NCBI RefSeq assembly: GCF_010977555.1
Contig: NZ_CP048815.1
Location: 3,836,501 to 3,900,500, forward strand
Length of the DNA: 64,000 bases
Direction of reading: 5' to 3'
DNA from: Caulobacter rhizosphaerae
GTDB lineage: Bacteria > Pseudomonadota > Alphaproteobacteria > Caulobacterales > Caulobacteraceae
Shown here piece by piece: positions 52,691 through 60,551 of this stretch (the stretch's first letter is position 1; each line of letters begins with the position of its first letter). The translations under genes were made by a program, and so were the position numbers. Under the pieces are notes generated by a model that saw nothing but the letters and a program-made list of their open reading frames with translations, made no database searches and had not been told where the DNA came from.

Positions 52691-53667
52691 CAGGCAGTCT
52701 CCTTGTTCGGGGGGCAGGCGGGGTTGAGCTGGTAGGCGCCGTCGGGGCCAAGGCCGCCAAGGCGGGCGAGATCGACCAGGCGGCGCTGAGCGCCGCGGCC
52801 GGCGATGACGGCGACAAGGTCGATGGTCTCGGCGATCAGGGCGCGTGGCACGGTGACCACCGCCTCCTGGATCAGTTGCTCGAGGCGCAGCAGCGCGCCC
52901 AAGGCTGAGCCGGCGTGCAGGGTGGCCACCCCGCCCGGATGGCCGGTGCCCCAGGCCTTGATCAGGTCGAGCGCCTCGGCGCCGCGGACCTCGCCGATGA
53001 TGATCCGATCGGGGCGCAGGCGCAGGGAGGAGCGGACAAGATCCGCCAGGCTGGCCACACCGTCCCGGGTGCGCAGGGCCACCAGGTTGCGGGCCGGGCA
53101 CTGCAGCTCGCGCACGTCCTCGATCAGCACGACGCGTTCGTCCAACGCGGCGACCTGCGCCAACAGCGCGTTGACCAGGGTGGTCTTGCCGCTGGAAGTC
53201 GGGCCGGCGACCAGGATGTTGCGGCGCTCAAGCACGGCGTCGGCAAGCGTCCTGGCCTGCTGCGCGCTCATCACCCCCTGCTCGACATAGGCATCGAGCG
53301 CAAAGACCATGCTGGCCGGCTTGCGCAGGGAGAAGGTCGGACCCGAGACCAGGGGCGGCAGCAGGCCCTCGAACCGTTCGCCGCCGCCCGGCAACTCGGC
53401 GGCCAGCCGCGGCCGGCCCGCATGGACTTCGACCCCGACGTGATGGGCGGCCAGGCGGATGATCCGTTCGCCGTCGGCCGCGCTCAGCGACAGGCCAGCG
53501 GATCTCAGTCCGACGTCGAACCGGTCGATCCACACCGCGCCGTCGGGATTGAGCATGACCTCGGCGACGCCGGGATCTTCCATTTGGGCCAGCAGCCGGG
53601 GACCAAGAGCCGTGCGCAGCATGCGATGGCTGCGCGACATCTCCAGATCAGGGTCGGAAGGCTCCAC
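52690..53667 (-). CDS. trbB: TrbB, VirB11-type T4SS ATPase
   Basis: A 325-aa hexameric ATPase of the VirB11/PulE family. Walker A GPTSSGKT at 155-162, Asp box (LIEDVRELQC), Walker B-like LRPDRIIIGEVRGAEALDLIKAWGTGHPGGVATLHAGSA with the His box. The N-terminal domain precedes residue 120. First gene of the operon. GTG start at 53667; its ribosome site GGGGA lies inside the 3' arm of a hairpin, which could limit translation. Confidence 0.95.
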   Translation of the reverse strand: MEPSDPDLEMSRSHRMLRTALGPRLLAQMEDPGVAEVMLNPDGAVWIDRFDVGLRSAGLSLSAADGERIIRLAAHHVGVEVHAGRPRLAAELPGGGERFEGLLPPLVSGPTFSLRKPASMVFALDAYVEQGVMSAQQARTLADAVLERRNILVAGPTSSGKTTLVNALLAQVAALDERVVLIEDVRELQCPARNLVALRTRDGVASLADLVRSSLRLRPDRIIIGEVRGAEALDLIKAWGTGHPGGVATLHAGSALGALLRLEQLIQEAVVTVPRALIAETIDLVAVIAGRGAQRRLVDLARLGGLGPDGAYQLNPACPPNKETA

Positions 53668-53671
53668 GGCG

Positions 53672-53694
53672 CGTCCCCGTTGCTTACGGGGACG
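53672..53694 (-). promoter_or_regulatory. Hairpin covering the trbB ribosome site
   Basis: In the trbB mRNA, CGTCCCCG and CGGGGACG form a perfect 8-bp stem around a 7-base loop, ending 4 bases before the GTG. The ribosome-binding GGGGA is in the 3' arm, so folding would hide it. This could set low expression of the whole trb operon until the hairpin is opened. The same palindrome could instead be a DNA operator. Confidence 0.5.
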
Positions 53695-53980
53695 AGTAAG
53701 AAGACCGCGTTTGCGTCGGCCTCAACAGCCAAATCGACCGAGACAACAGCGGCTACAGGAGAGAACCTGACGGCGGGTCATCCCTTGCGGCGACAGCCGA
53801 CGCGTGATGGCGCTTGGGGTCGCGACGCCTCAGGCGATGAGATCTGCGTCGTCCACCGGGACCACGGCTGCGGTGAAACTGTCCAAGTCCGAGGCTGGAC
53901 GACAACCTTCGTGTTCGCGACCCATCTAGAAGGCGTTTCCGCGCTTACCTCTGCGGGCCAAAGCGGGCTAGAGCCGCCCG
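53695..53980. other. Gap between trbB and the nuclease gene
   Basis: These 286 bases separate the divergent trb operon and nuclease gene. In many related elements a ribbon-helix-helix gene and traG (VirD4) precede trbB on the same strand; no such frame exists here. I see no repeat or gene apart from the trbB hairpin. Confidence 0.4.
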
Positions 53981-54520
53981 ATGCCCCTCCCCGCCGCCAT
54001 CGCCGCCGCCCTCATCGTCTGCACCGCCCCGACCGTCCACGACGGCGACACCCTGCGCTGCGGTTCGGAGCGCGTGCGGCTTTTCGGCGTCGATGCGCCC
54101 GAGGTGCGACGCGGCCAGACCCCAGCCGAGCCCTTCGCCTATGAGGCCCGGGATGAGTTGATCCGCCTGACCCGTGGCCGCGTGGCCTGTCGGTTGGTCG
54201 CGCGCGACCGCTATGGGCGCTTTGTCGGCAAGTGCTGGTCCAGCGCCAGCCCGGACGTCAACGCCGCGCTCATCCGCTCGGGGCTCACCACCGAGTATCG
54301 TCGCTACAGCAAGGGCGCCTACGCCAAGGCTGAAGCGGACGCCAAGGCGGCGGGCCGTGGGCAATGGGCCGACGGCGGGGTCCCGGCCAAGCCGTGGGGC
54401 GTGGGCCCAAGCTCGCGACGTCAAGGACGGGACAGGCCGCCCGGGGCGACGCCTCAAACGGGCCTGGGCAGACCCGCGGCCAGCAGCTCGTCCCTGGTCA
54501 CGTACCGCCCCGAACCATAA
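53981..54520 (+). CDS. Thermonuclease (SNase-like) family protein
   Basis: A 179-aa protein with a short hydrophobic N-terminus that may be a signal (MPLPAAIAAALIVCTA) and an SNase fold: VHDGDTLRCG, VRLFGVDAPEVR and DRYGRFVGKCW carry the Asp, Glu and Arg residues that bind calcium and cleave DNA or RNA. The OB-fold ends at GQWADGG (about residue 130). The remaining 45 residues are Arg/Pro/Ser-rich and run 67 bases into the opposite-strand mannanase gene, suggesting that the original C-terminus was lost. Such nucleases are common cargo of conjugative elements. Confidence 0.8.
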   Translation: MPLPAAIAAALIVCTAPTVHDGDTLRCGSERVRLFGVDAPEVRRGQTPAEPFAYEARDELIRLTRGRVACRLVARDRYGRFVGKCWSSASPDVNAALIRSGLTTEYRRYSKGAYAKAEADAKAAGRGQWADGGVPAKPWGVGPSSRRQGRDRPPGATPQTGLGRPAASSSSLVTYRPEP

Positions 54521-55461
54521 TAGGCTTTCAAGCGCGCCGGATCGTTCTGGCTGGAATCCATCAGCCAGCGCGTGTGCCAGGTCATGAACCACAGCCAGTC
54601 GGCTTGCGGTCCGAGCAAGACCGGATCGGGGATGGGCCCGTTCTCGTGCAGGCAGATCGGCACGCTGTCGCCGACGATCGCCTTGACCGCTCCGAACATC
54701 GCCGCCAGCGGACCGTGGTCCTCGACATAGATGTCGGCGCCGGCGACATCGACCCGCTCGCGGCCGGGATACCAGGCCGGATCGACGTTCTGGCCGGCCC
54801 AGCCGAGCACCCAGATCAGGTTGTCCAGGCCCCGGCGGCGGGTGAACTCGTCATGCATCAGCGCCCATAGCGCCTTGAAGGCCTGCGGACCGTGCTTGCC
54901 CCACCAGAACCAGTCGCCGCTGAACTCGTGCAGCGGTCGCCAGAGCACCGGCACACGGCGGTCGCGCAGCACGGTCAGCAGGTCGGCGATCGCGTCCATG
55001 TCTCGATGCAGAGCCAGGTTCTGCGGCGTGCCCGGCTTCAGGGCCGCGATCAGGTCGATATCCTTCTTGGAGTTCTCGTATCCGGTCCCGATGTCCGGCG
55101 CGCCCCAGTGCCAGCACAGAGTGACGATCCCGCCCGAACGATGCCAGGCCGTGGCCCGCTCATTGACCGCGGCGTTGTCGCGCGGATCCATGTAGTCGAG
55201 GCCAAGGATGGCCGGCTGGCGGCCGGTCACCCGCGCAATGTAGTCCAGCTCGACGCGGGGGCCAGCGCGGGCCACGCCCAGCTCCTGTTGGCCGGTCAGG
55301 GTCTTGCGGCCGTAGAGGCTCCAGAGAAAGTCGTAGAGGGCGCGGGCCTGCGCCGAAGGCCGAGGATTGCTCAGGCGGCGTGACGGCGCCGCCTCGCCTG
55401 CCGCACCAACCGCCGCCAGCGCCAGGCCCGCGGCCAGGGTCGAACGCCTGGAGACCCTCAT
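54454..55461 (-). CDS. Secreted GH26 beta-mannanase-like glycoside hydrolase
   Basis: A 335-aa protein with a Tat-type signal (RRSTLAAGLALAAVGAAGEA) and a GH26 (beta/alpha)8 barrel. WRPLHEFSGDWFWWG has the acid/base Glu179 with the typical preceding RPxHE, and ICLHENGPIPDP has the nucleophile Glu273. GH26 enzymes cleave beta-1,4-mannans and related glycans outside the cytoplasm. The very C-terminus overlaps the nuclease gene on the other strand. No other carbohydrate-degradation genes are adjacent. ATG at 55461. Confidence 0.88.
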   Translation of the reverse strand: MRVSRRSTLAAGLALAAVGAAGEAAPSRRLSNPRPSAQARALYDFLWSLYGRKTLTGQQELGVARAGPRVELDYIARVTGRQPAILGLDYMDPRDNAAVNERATAWHRSGGIVTLCWHWGAPDIGTGYENSKKDIDLIAALKPGTPQNLALHRDMDAIADLLTVLRDRRVPVLWRPLHEFSGDWFWWGKHGPQAFKALWALMHDEFTRRRGLDNLIWVLGWAGQNVDPAWYPGRERVDVAGADIYVEDHGPLAAMFGAVKAIVGDSVPICLHENGPIPDPVLLGPQADWLWFMTWHTRWLMDSSQNDPARLKAYYGSGRYVTRDELLAAGLPRPV

Positions 55462-55470
55462 GCCATGCCC

Positions 55471-55705
55471 CTAGCCACGCTCGGAGAACCGGCCATAGGC
55501 GTCGATCCGACGGGCCAGCAGGTCAATCTCGCCGCCACAGATCTTCTGGCGCAGGAACAACAGCTCGGTGTAGGCCCGTGCGGACGACCACGCCGTCGGG
55601 GATCGCCACCGGCGGCCGCGGGACCAGCCGGCGCAGCACCCGGTAGTCGCCGCTTTCCTGCAGCGCCGCGGCCATCGCTTCCAGATCCAGGGCCGGCTCC
55701 TCCAT
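55471..55705 (-). pseudogene. Fragment resembling the start of an exonuclease (DnaQ-like) gene
   Basis: From the ATG at 55705 the first 42 codons (MEEPALDLEAMAAALQESGD then YRVLRRLVPRPP) resemble the N-terminal lead of stand-alone 3'-5' exonucleases of mobile elements. No DxETTG exonuclease motif follows; the frame stops after 60 codons, while an adjacent frame continues with RAYTELLFLRQKICGGEIDLLARRIDAYG to a stop at 55471. I read this as a truncated and frameshifted remnant. The assignment rests on recognition of a short segment and is tentative. Confidence 0.35.
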
Positions 55706-56025
55706 ACCGCCCGCATAGCATCAGAGCCGATTCCCAGGCCAGCCAACGCCTCATGCGGATCGATCCCCACTTCGCGTTCCCGTCGATTAAATCCCGGCCA
55801 CCAACAAGAACAGTTACGGAACATTCTGGACATCCGCCATGCCCCCTCCCCCAAGAGGTCCAAGGCAGATGAAGTCGGCAACATTGACAGGGCGCGAGAC
55901 AGTGATGAGGCTTTGCGCATTCTCCCGTCTTCGTCCCGACGCACGATAGAACGGCAAGCTCCCGGGGAGTCGGTCGTCCGTCATCGGGATGACCTCCAGG
56001 CGCTTACACAAAGGTCAAAACCCCC
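55706..56025. other. Gap before the LysR gene
   Basis: In 320 bases I see no gene that I can support. A 65-codon minus-strand frame (55814-56011) overlaps the LysR promoter region and has no recognisable content. No repeat of the tRNA-Val end is visible here either. Confidence 0.35.
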
Positions 56026-56934
56026 ATGCTGTTTGGCCGTTCAGACTTGGCGGACTTTTCGTATTTCCTCGTGACCGCCAAGCACCGGAGCTTTCGCCGC
56101 GCGGCGCTGGAGCTGGGGATCAGCGCATCGGCGCTCAGCCACGCCATCAAGGGTCTGGAGTCCCGCCTAGGCGTGCGCTTGCTCAACCGCACCAACCGCA
56201 GCGTGACCTTGACCGCCGCCGGCGAGCAATTGCAGTCGGCGATCAGTTCGCCGTTCGATGAGATCGGACAGGCCGTGGAGGACCTCAACCGGTTCCGGGA
56301 CGGCCCCTCCGGTCGCATCAGGCTGAACGTGCCAACCGACGCAGCCACCTTGCTGCTCGCGCCCGTCCTGCCCGCCTTCGTTGATCTCTACCCCGATATC
56401 GAGGTCGACGTCGCCGTCAGCAACCACATGATCGACGTGATCGACAGCGGCTTCGATGCGGGCATTCGCTATGGCGGCACCGTGCCCGAGGACATGATCG
56501 CCCAGCGCCTTTCGGCCGATCTGCGCTGGGTCGTGGCGGGCTCGCCGGCCTATCTTGATCGGTTCGGCGCGCCCGAGCATCCCGATGACCTCCATCAGCA
56601 TCGTTGCCTGCGGTTTCGGCTGGGCGACGATCGCATGTATCGCTGGGAATTCGAACGCGATGGCGAGGAGATCCTGATCACTTCACCAGGAAGCCTCGTC
56701 CTTGATGAGACGGGGTTCATCCTGTCGCTGATGGCGGGCGGGGCCGGCCTCATGTACGCGCCGCAAGCCGTGGTCGCGCCGTTGGTGGAGCAAGGCAAGG
56801 CCAGGCTTGTGCTCGAGGATTGGACGACACCCGGACCCGGTTTCCACATCTACTATTCGAGTCGCCGGCACGTTCCGGTGGGCCTGCGGCTGCTGATCGA
56901 GCTGATCCGCGAAATGCGCCCCCTTGGGCTTTAG
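56026..56934 (+). CDS. LysR-family transcriptional regulator
   Basis: A 302-aa LysR regulator. The winged helix-turn-helix is at about residues 6-64 (DLADFSYFLVTAKHRSFRRAALELGISASALSHAIKGLESRLGVRLLNRTNRSVTLT), and the effector-binding domain starts about 90 (GRIRLNVPTDAATLLLAPVLPAF). It is typical of the CrgA-like group that often controls redox or efflux genes. Here it precedes an MFS and oxidoreductase cluster on the same strand, after a 308-base gap, and is a good candidate to regulate it. Confidence 0.93.
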   Translation: MLFGRSDLADFSYFLVTAKHRSFRRAALELGISASALSHAIKGLESRLGVRLLNRTNRSVTLTAAGEQLQSAISSPFDEIGQAVEDLNRFRDGPSGRIRLNVPTDAATLLLAPVLPAFVDLYPDIEVDVAVSNHMIDVIDSGFDAGIRYGGTVPEDMIAQRLSADLRWVVAGSPAYLDRFGAPEHPDDLHQHRCLRFRLGDDRMYRWEFERDGEEILITSPGSLVLDETGFILSLMAGGAGLMYAPQAVVAPLVEQGKARLVLEDWTTPGPGFHIYYSSRRHVPVGLRLLIELIREMRPLGL

Positions 56935-57242
56935 GCTGGTACGGGCCTTCGGAGCCGGGGCTGGCGCTCAACAGGCTCGACGGTGATCACGCGAGAACCA
57001 TCGCGCGACCGCGACGGCGAATTTGCCTCGTCGGGTCGCAAACGCCAGCGCACCTAGTCACCATTAGCGCCCCTCCCAAACCTCGTTGGGCCAGCTCAAG
57101 ACACCGCCTCGACAAGGCTTGGAAACCGAAGGCTCGCGACTTGGCCACGGCGCCACAGTCCCAGCCATGATGAGCGGAACTCACCGCCCCGATTAGGTCG
57201 CGGCGGATCGACCCTCCAGGCGGAAGACCTATTTTCCGCACC
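56935..57242. other. 308-base gap upstream of the MFS gene
   Basis: No gene is supported here. The gap probably holds the promoter of the MFS-hydrolase operon. No palindrome stands out as a LysR (T-N11-A) site by eye among several weak candidates. Confidence 0.35.
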
Positions 57243-58457
57243 ATGACAACGCATACCGCCATCGCCTCGCAGCCTGACGCCGACGCTCAAGTCCGCGGCG
57301 GCTGGAGCGCCGTCTTCGCCCTGACGCTTTGCGTCGCGACCTTGATCGCCTCGGAGTTCATGCCGGTCAGCCTGCTGACGCCGATCGCCGCCGACCTGCG
57401 CCTCAGCGAGGGCCTGGCCGGCCAGGCGATCTCGATCTCCGGCCTTTTCGCCGTCGTCACCAGCCTGGCCATCGGCCGGGTCGCACACGTCGACCGCCGC
57501 GCCCTGCTGCTGGGGCTGACCGCGCTGATGGGCGCCTCCGGCCTGCTGGTGGCGCTGGCCCCCAACGCGCCGCTGTTCATGGCCGGTCGCGCCCTGATCG
57601 GAGTCGTCATCGGCGGCTTCTGGTCGCTGTCGGCCGCGACCGTCATGCGGCTGGTTCCCGACAAGGATGTCCCGCGCGCCCTGGCGGTGCTGAACGGCGG
57701 CAACGCCCTGGCGACGATGATCGCCGCGCCGCTGGGCAGCTATCTTGGCCAGTTCATCGGCTGGCGCGGGGCCTTCTTCCTGGTCGTGCCGCTGGCCCTG
57801 GCGACCTTCGCCTGGCAGTGGCTGTCGGTCCCGACGATGCGCGTCCCGGCCGGTGCGTCCTCCAGCGTGCTGGGCGTGCTGAAGCGACCGCGCGCCAAGG
57901 CCGGCCTGCTGGGCATGGCGCTGCTGTTCGCCGGCCAGTTCGCACTGTTCACCTATCTGCGGCCGTTTCTCGAACAGGTCGTCCACCTGAACGCCTCGGC
58001 GCTGTCGTTCGTCCTGCTGGCGATGGGCGTGGCGGGCCTTGTCGGCACGGCGCTGATTGGCCGTGTGATCGGCAAGAGCCTGCGCCGGGTCCTGATCGCC
58101 GCGCCGCTGCTGATGGCGGCCACGGCCCTGGCCCTGCTCGTCGCCGGCGCCTCGCCTCCGGCCACCGCGATCCTGCTGATGGCCTGGGGCTTGGTAGGGA
58201 CCGCCCTGCCGGTCGCCTGGTGGACCTGGCTGGCCCGCACCCTACCCGACGACACCGACGCCGGCGGCGGCCTGATGGTGGCGGTGATCCAGCTGGCCAT
58301 CACCCTGGGCGCGGCCGGCGGCGGCCTGCTGTTCGACGCCGGCGGCTATCGCGCCACCTTCGCGGCCAGCGCCGCCTTGCTGGTCGCCGCCGCCATCGCC
58401 GGGGCGTTCAGCGCCCCCGGATCATCCCAGACGCAACGAGACGCCCATGCGACCTGA
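57243..58457 (+). CDS. MFS transporter (DHA1 drug/sugar exporter type)
   Basis: A 404-aa protein with 12 membrane segments. SEFMPVSLLTPIAADL in the first helix and GRALIGVVIGGFWSLSAATVMRLVP are typical of the DHA1 group of SotB/NepI-like exporters; RPRAKAGLLGMALLFAGQFALFTYLRPFL begins the second half. It probably exports a small molecule; the substrate is unknown. Its stop lies 11 bases inside the next gene, so the two are translated together. ATG at 57243. Confidence 0.9.
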   Translation: MTTHTAIASQPDADAQVRGGWSAVFALTLCVATLIASEFMPVSLLTPIAADLRLSEGLAGQAISISGLFAVVTSLAIGRVAHVDRRALLLGLTALMGASGLLVALAPNAPLFMAGRALIGVVIGGFWSLSAATVMRLVPDKDVPRALAVLNGGNALATMIAAPLGSYLGQFIGWRGAFFLVVPLALATFAWQWLSVPTMRVPAGASSSVLGVLKRPRAKAGLLGMALLFAGQFALFTYLRPFLEQVVHLNASALSFVLLAMGVAGLVGTALIGRVIGKSLRRVLIAAPLLMAATALALLVAGASPPATAILLMAWGLVGTALPVAWWTWLARTLPDDTDAGGGLMVAVIQLAITLGAAGGGLLFDAGGYRATFAASAALLVAAAIAGAFSAPGSSQTQRDAHAT

Positions 58458-59526
58458 CGAGACGAAATACGACCGCCGCACCCTGCTGCAACTCACCGGA
58501 GCCAGCCTCGCCGTCCTCGGCGCGGCGTCCCTGCCCTCTAGCGCGAAAGCCAAGCCCATGCCCACAGGCGCCGACAATTTCTACAAGAGCGACCGCGTGA
58601 CCGTGCGCAAGGTCACCTTCAAGACCCAGTACCAGACGACGGTCGCGGCCAACCTCTTCCTGCCCAAGGACCTCGACCTGGGCGCCAAGACCGCCGCGAT
58701 CGTGGTCGGCCACCCGATGGGCGCGGTTAAGGAGCAGAGCGCCAATCTCTACGCCACCAAGATGGCCGAACAGGGCTTCGTCGCCATGTCGCTTGACCTG
58801 CCGTTCTGGGGCGAGAGCGAGGGCTTGCCGCGCAACGCGGTTTCACCGGACTTCTACGCCGAAGCCTTCAGCGCCGCGGTCGACTTCCTGGGCACGCGCC
58901 CGTTCGTCGACCGCGAGCGCATCGGGGCGATCGGGGTCTGCGGCAGCGGCAGCTTCGTGATCAGCGCGGCCAAGATCGACCCCCGGATGAAGGCCATCGC
59001 CACGGTCAGCATGTACGACATGGGCGCGGCCAACCGCGACGCGCTGAACCATTCCCTGACCATCGTCCAGCGCAAGGCAATCATCGCCGCGGCGGCCCAG
59101 CAGCGCTACGCCGAGTTCGAAGGCGGCAAGACCGCCTACACCGGCGGCACGACCCACAGCCTGACGGCCGACACCGATCCGATCCAGCGCGAGTTCTACG
59201 ACTTCTACCGAACGCCCCGCGGCGAGTTCACGCCGGTCGGTGGTTCGCCCGAGACCACGACGCACCCGACGCTGACCAGCAACGTCAAGTTCATGAACTT
59301 TTACCCGTTCAACGACATCGAGACGATCTCGCCGCGTCCGATGCTGTTCATCAGCGGCGACCAGGCCCACTCCAGGGAATTCAGCGCCGAAGCCTACCGC
59401 CGCGCCGCCGAGCCGAAGGAACTGGTCTGGGTTCCGGGGGCCGGCCACGTCGACCTCTACGACCGGGTGGACCTGATCCCGTTCGACAAGCTGACCGGCT
59501 TCTTCAAGCAGCATCTCGCGGCGTAA
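58447..59526 (+). CDS. Tat-exported alpha/beta hydrolase, dienelactone-hydrolase-like
   Basis: A 359-aa protein with a Tat signal (DRRTLLQLTGASLAVLGAASLP). The alpha/beta hydrolase core has AAIVVGHPMGAVKEQ (oxyanion loop), a nucleophile elbow GAIGVCGSGSF with Cys165 at the expected Ser position, FISGDQAHS for the acid and GAGHVDLYD for the His. A Cys nucleophile is seen in dienelactone hydrolase-type and YcjY-like enzymes. It should act in the periplasm. Overlaps the MFS gene by 11 bases. Substrate unknown. Confidence 0.88.
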   Translation: MRPDETKYDRRTLLQLTGASLAVLGAASLPSSAKAKPMPTGADNFYKSDRVTVRKVTFKTQYQTTVAANLFLPKDLDLGAKTAAIVVGHPMGAVKEQSANLYATKMAEQGFVAMSLDLPFWGESEGLPRNAVSPDFYAEAFSAAVDFLGTRPFVDRERIGAIGVCGSGSFVISAAKIDPRMKAIATVSMYDMGAANRDALNHSLTIVQRKAIIAAAAQQRYAEFEGGKTAYTGGTTHSLTADTDPIQREFYDFYRTPRGEFTPVGGSPETTTHPTLTSNVKFMNFYPFNDIETISPRPMLFISGDQAHSREFSAEAYRRAAEPKELVWVPGAGHVDLYDRVDLIPFDKLTGFFKQHLAA

Positions 59527-59562
59527 CGGCCCGCTCAGCGTTGGACATCAAGGAGACCCCTC

Positions 59563-59973
59563 ATGCGTCGCTCGTTGTTGATCGCCGCCGGCGTCGCCCT
59601 TCTCTCCACGGGACACGCCATGGCTCAAGACCGCATCCTGATCACCTCCCAGTGGGGCAACGTCACGGCCGAGCTGGCCGACAATCCCGCCGCCCGCGCG
59701 CTCGCCCAAAGGCTGCCCTTGACGATTGAGATGAGCGACCACCTGCGCCAGGAGAAGACCGGCGCCCTGTCCGCGCCGCTCCCGCGGGCCACGCGGCGGA
59801 TCGACTTCGCGGCGGGCACGCTGGGCCTCTGGGGACCGGATCACTTCGTGATCTACTATCGCAACGGCCGCGTTCCGCAGCCCGGCATTGTCGTCCTCGG
59901 CAAGGTGACTGGCGATGTATCGATCTTCGACCGGCCAGGGCCTGTCTCGGTTCAGTTGCGCCGAGCCGACTAG
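59563..59973 (+). CDS. Secreted cyclophilin-like fold protein
   Basis: A 136-aa protein with a signal peptide ending AMAQ (about residue 21) and a domain of the Cyclophil_like2 type: VTAELADNPAARALAQRLPLTIEMSDH at the first half and LGLWGPDHFVIYYRNGRVPQPGIVVLGKV in the second. These domains share the cyclophilin barrel but lack isomerase residues. Function unknown. They are often linked to reductase or flavodoxin genes in clusters like this one. Confidence 0.85.
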   Translation: MRRSLLIAAGVALLSTGHAMAQDRILITSQWGNVTAELADNPAARALAQRLPLTIEMSDHLRQEKTGALSAPLPRATRRIDFAAGTLGLWGPDHFVIYYRNGRVPQPGIVVLGKVTGDVSIFDRPGPVSVQLRRAD

Positions 59974-59988
59974 GGGGTCTTGCCGGCC

Positions 59989-60516
59989 ATGACCCTAGCC
60001 TTCCGCAGTCGCTGCATCGTCCTTGGCGCGTTCATCGTGATGCTGTCCGCGCCCGCGGCCTGGCCTCTATCCGCTCAATCCCCGCCAAGATTGGAGACCG
60101 ACATGCAGCTCTTCCGTAACGGCTCGCGGCCCGCGCAAGCGGGCCCCGCCGACTGGTTCACCGGCTCGGTGCGGATCGATCCGCTCTATACGGCCGAGGC
60201 GCCTGCGCGGGTCGGCGCGGCCCAGGTGACCTTTGAGCCCGGTGCGCGAACGGCCTGGCACACCCATCCACTTGGCCAGATTCTGGTGGTGACTTCCGGC
60301 GTCGGCTGGACGCAGTGCGAAGGCGAGTCCGTCGTCGAGATCCGCGCCGGCGACGTGATCTGGTGTCCGCCCGGCCACCGCCACTGGCACGGCGCCACGC
60401 CCACCACCGCCATGACCCACATCGCCATCCAAGAAGCGCTGAACGGCTCGCCGGTCACTTGGATGGAGAAGGTTTCGGACGAGCAGTACGCGGCCGGGCC
60501 GACCGCGCAGCAATGA
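59989..60516 (+). CDS. Cupin-domain protein with signal peptide
   Basis: A 175-aa protein with a hydrophobic signal ([20 protein letters not shown]) and a single cupin barrel. [19 protein letters not shown] is motif 1 with two His and a Gln position, and [16 protein letters not shown] is motif 2 with the metal His. It resembles the RmlC-type cupins near carboxymuconolactone decarboxylase or mandelonitrile lyase-like proteins. ATG at 59989 is used; a TTG three codons earlier is the alternative. Metal-dependent catalysis plausible, substrate unknown. Confidence 0.88.
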   Translation: MTLAFRSRCIVLGAFIVMLSAPAAWPLSAQSPPRLETDMQLFRNGSRPAQAGPADWFTGSVRIDPLYTAEAPARVGAAQVTFEPGARTAWHTHPLGQILVVTSGVGWTQCEGESVVEIRAGDVIWCPPGHRHWHGATPTTAMTHIAIQEALNGSPVTWMEKVSDEQYAAGPTAQQ

Positions 60517-60551
60517 GGCTCACGTACCGAGAAATCCGTAGAGGTGAAGAG

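Larger units (their letters stand above)
43940..53980. mobile_element. Integrative conjugative element segment (trb T4SS module)
   Basis: A block of conjugation genes sits just 3' of tRNA-Val: YjbR-like gene, DUF2274 gene and the complete mating-pair set trbB, C, D, E, J, K-alt, L, F, G, I in the standard order of ICE-type Trb systems. No relaxase (TraI/TraA), coupling protein (TraG/VirD4), TraF peptidase, partition gene or integrase is present before 53980 or later in the window. The left boundary at the tRNA is inferred from position; no duplicated tRNA end was found to fix the right boundary. Confidence 0.6.

Noticed and set aside
43940..54520. trb region considered as a VirB/VirD4 effector secretion system
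   Set aside because: Gene order and the TrbJ, TrbK-alt, TrbL and DUF2274 signatures are those of conjugative Trb systems; no effector or VirD4 gene is seen. An altered role is left open only as a hypothesis.
55814..56011. 65-codon minus-strand frame upstream of LysR
   Set aside because: No ribosome site, no recognisable content and it occupies the regulator's promoter region; kept only as part of a gap note.
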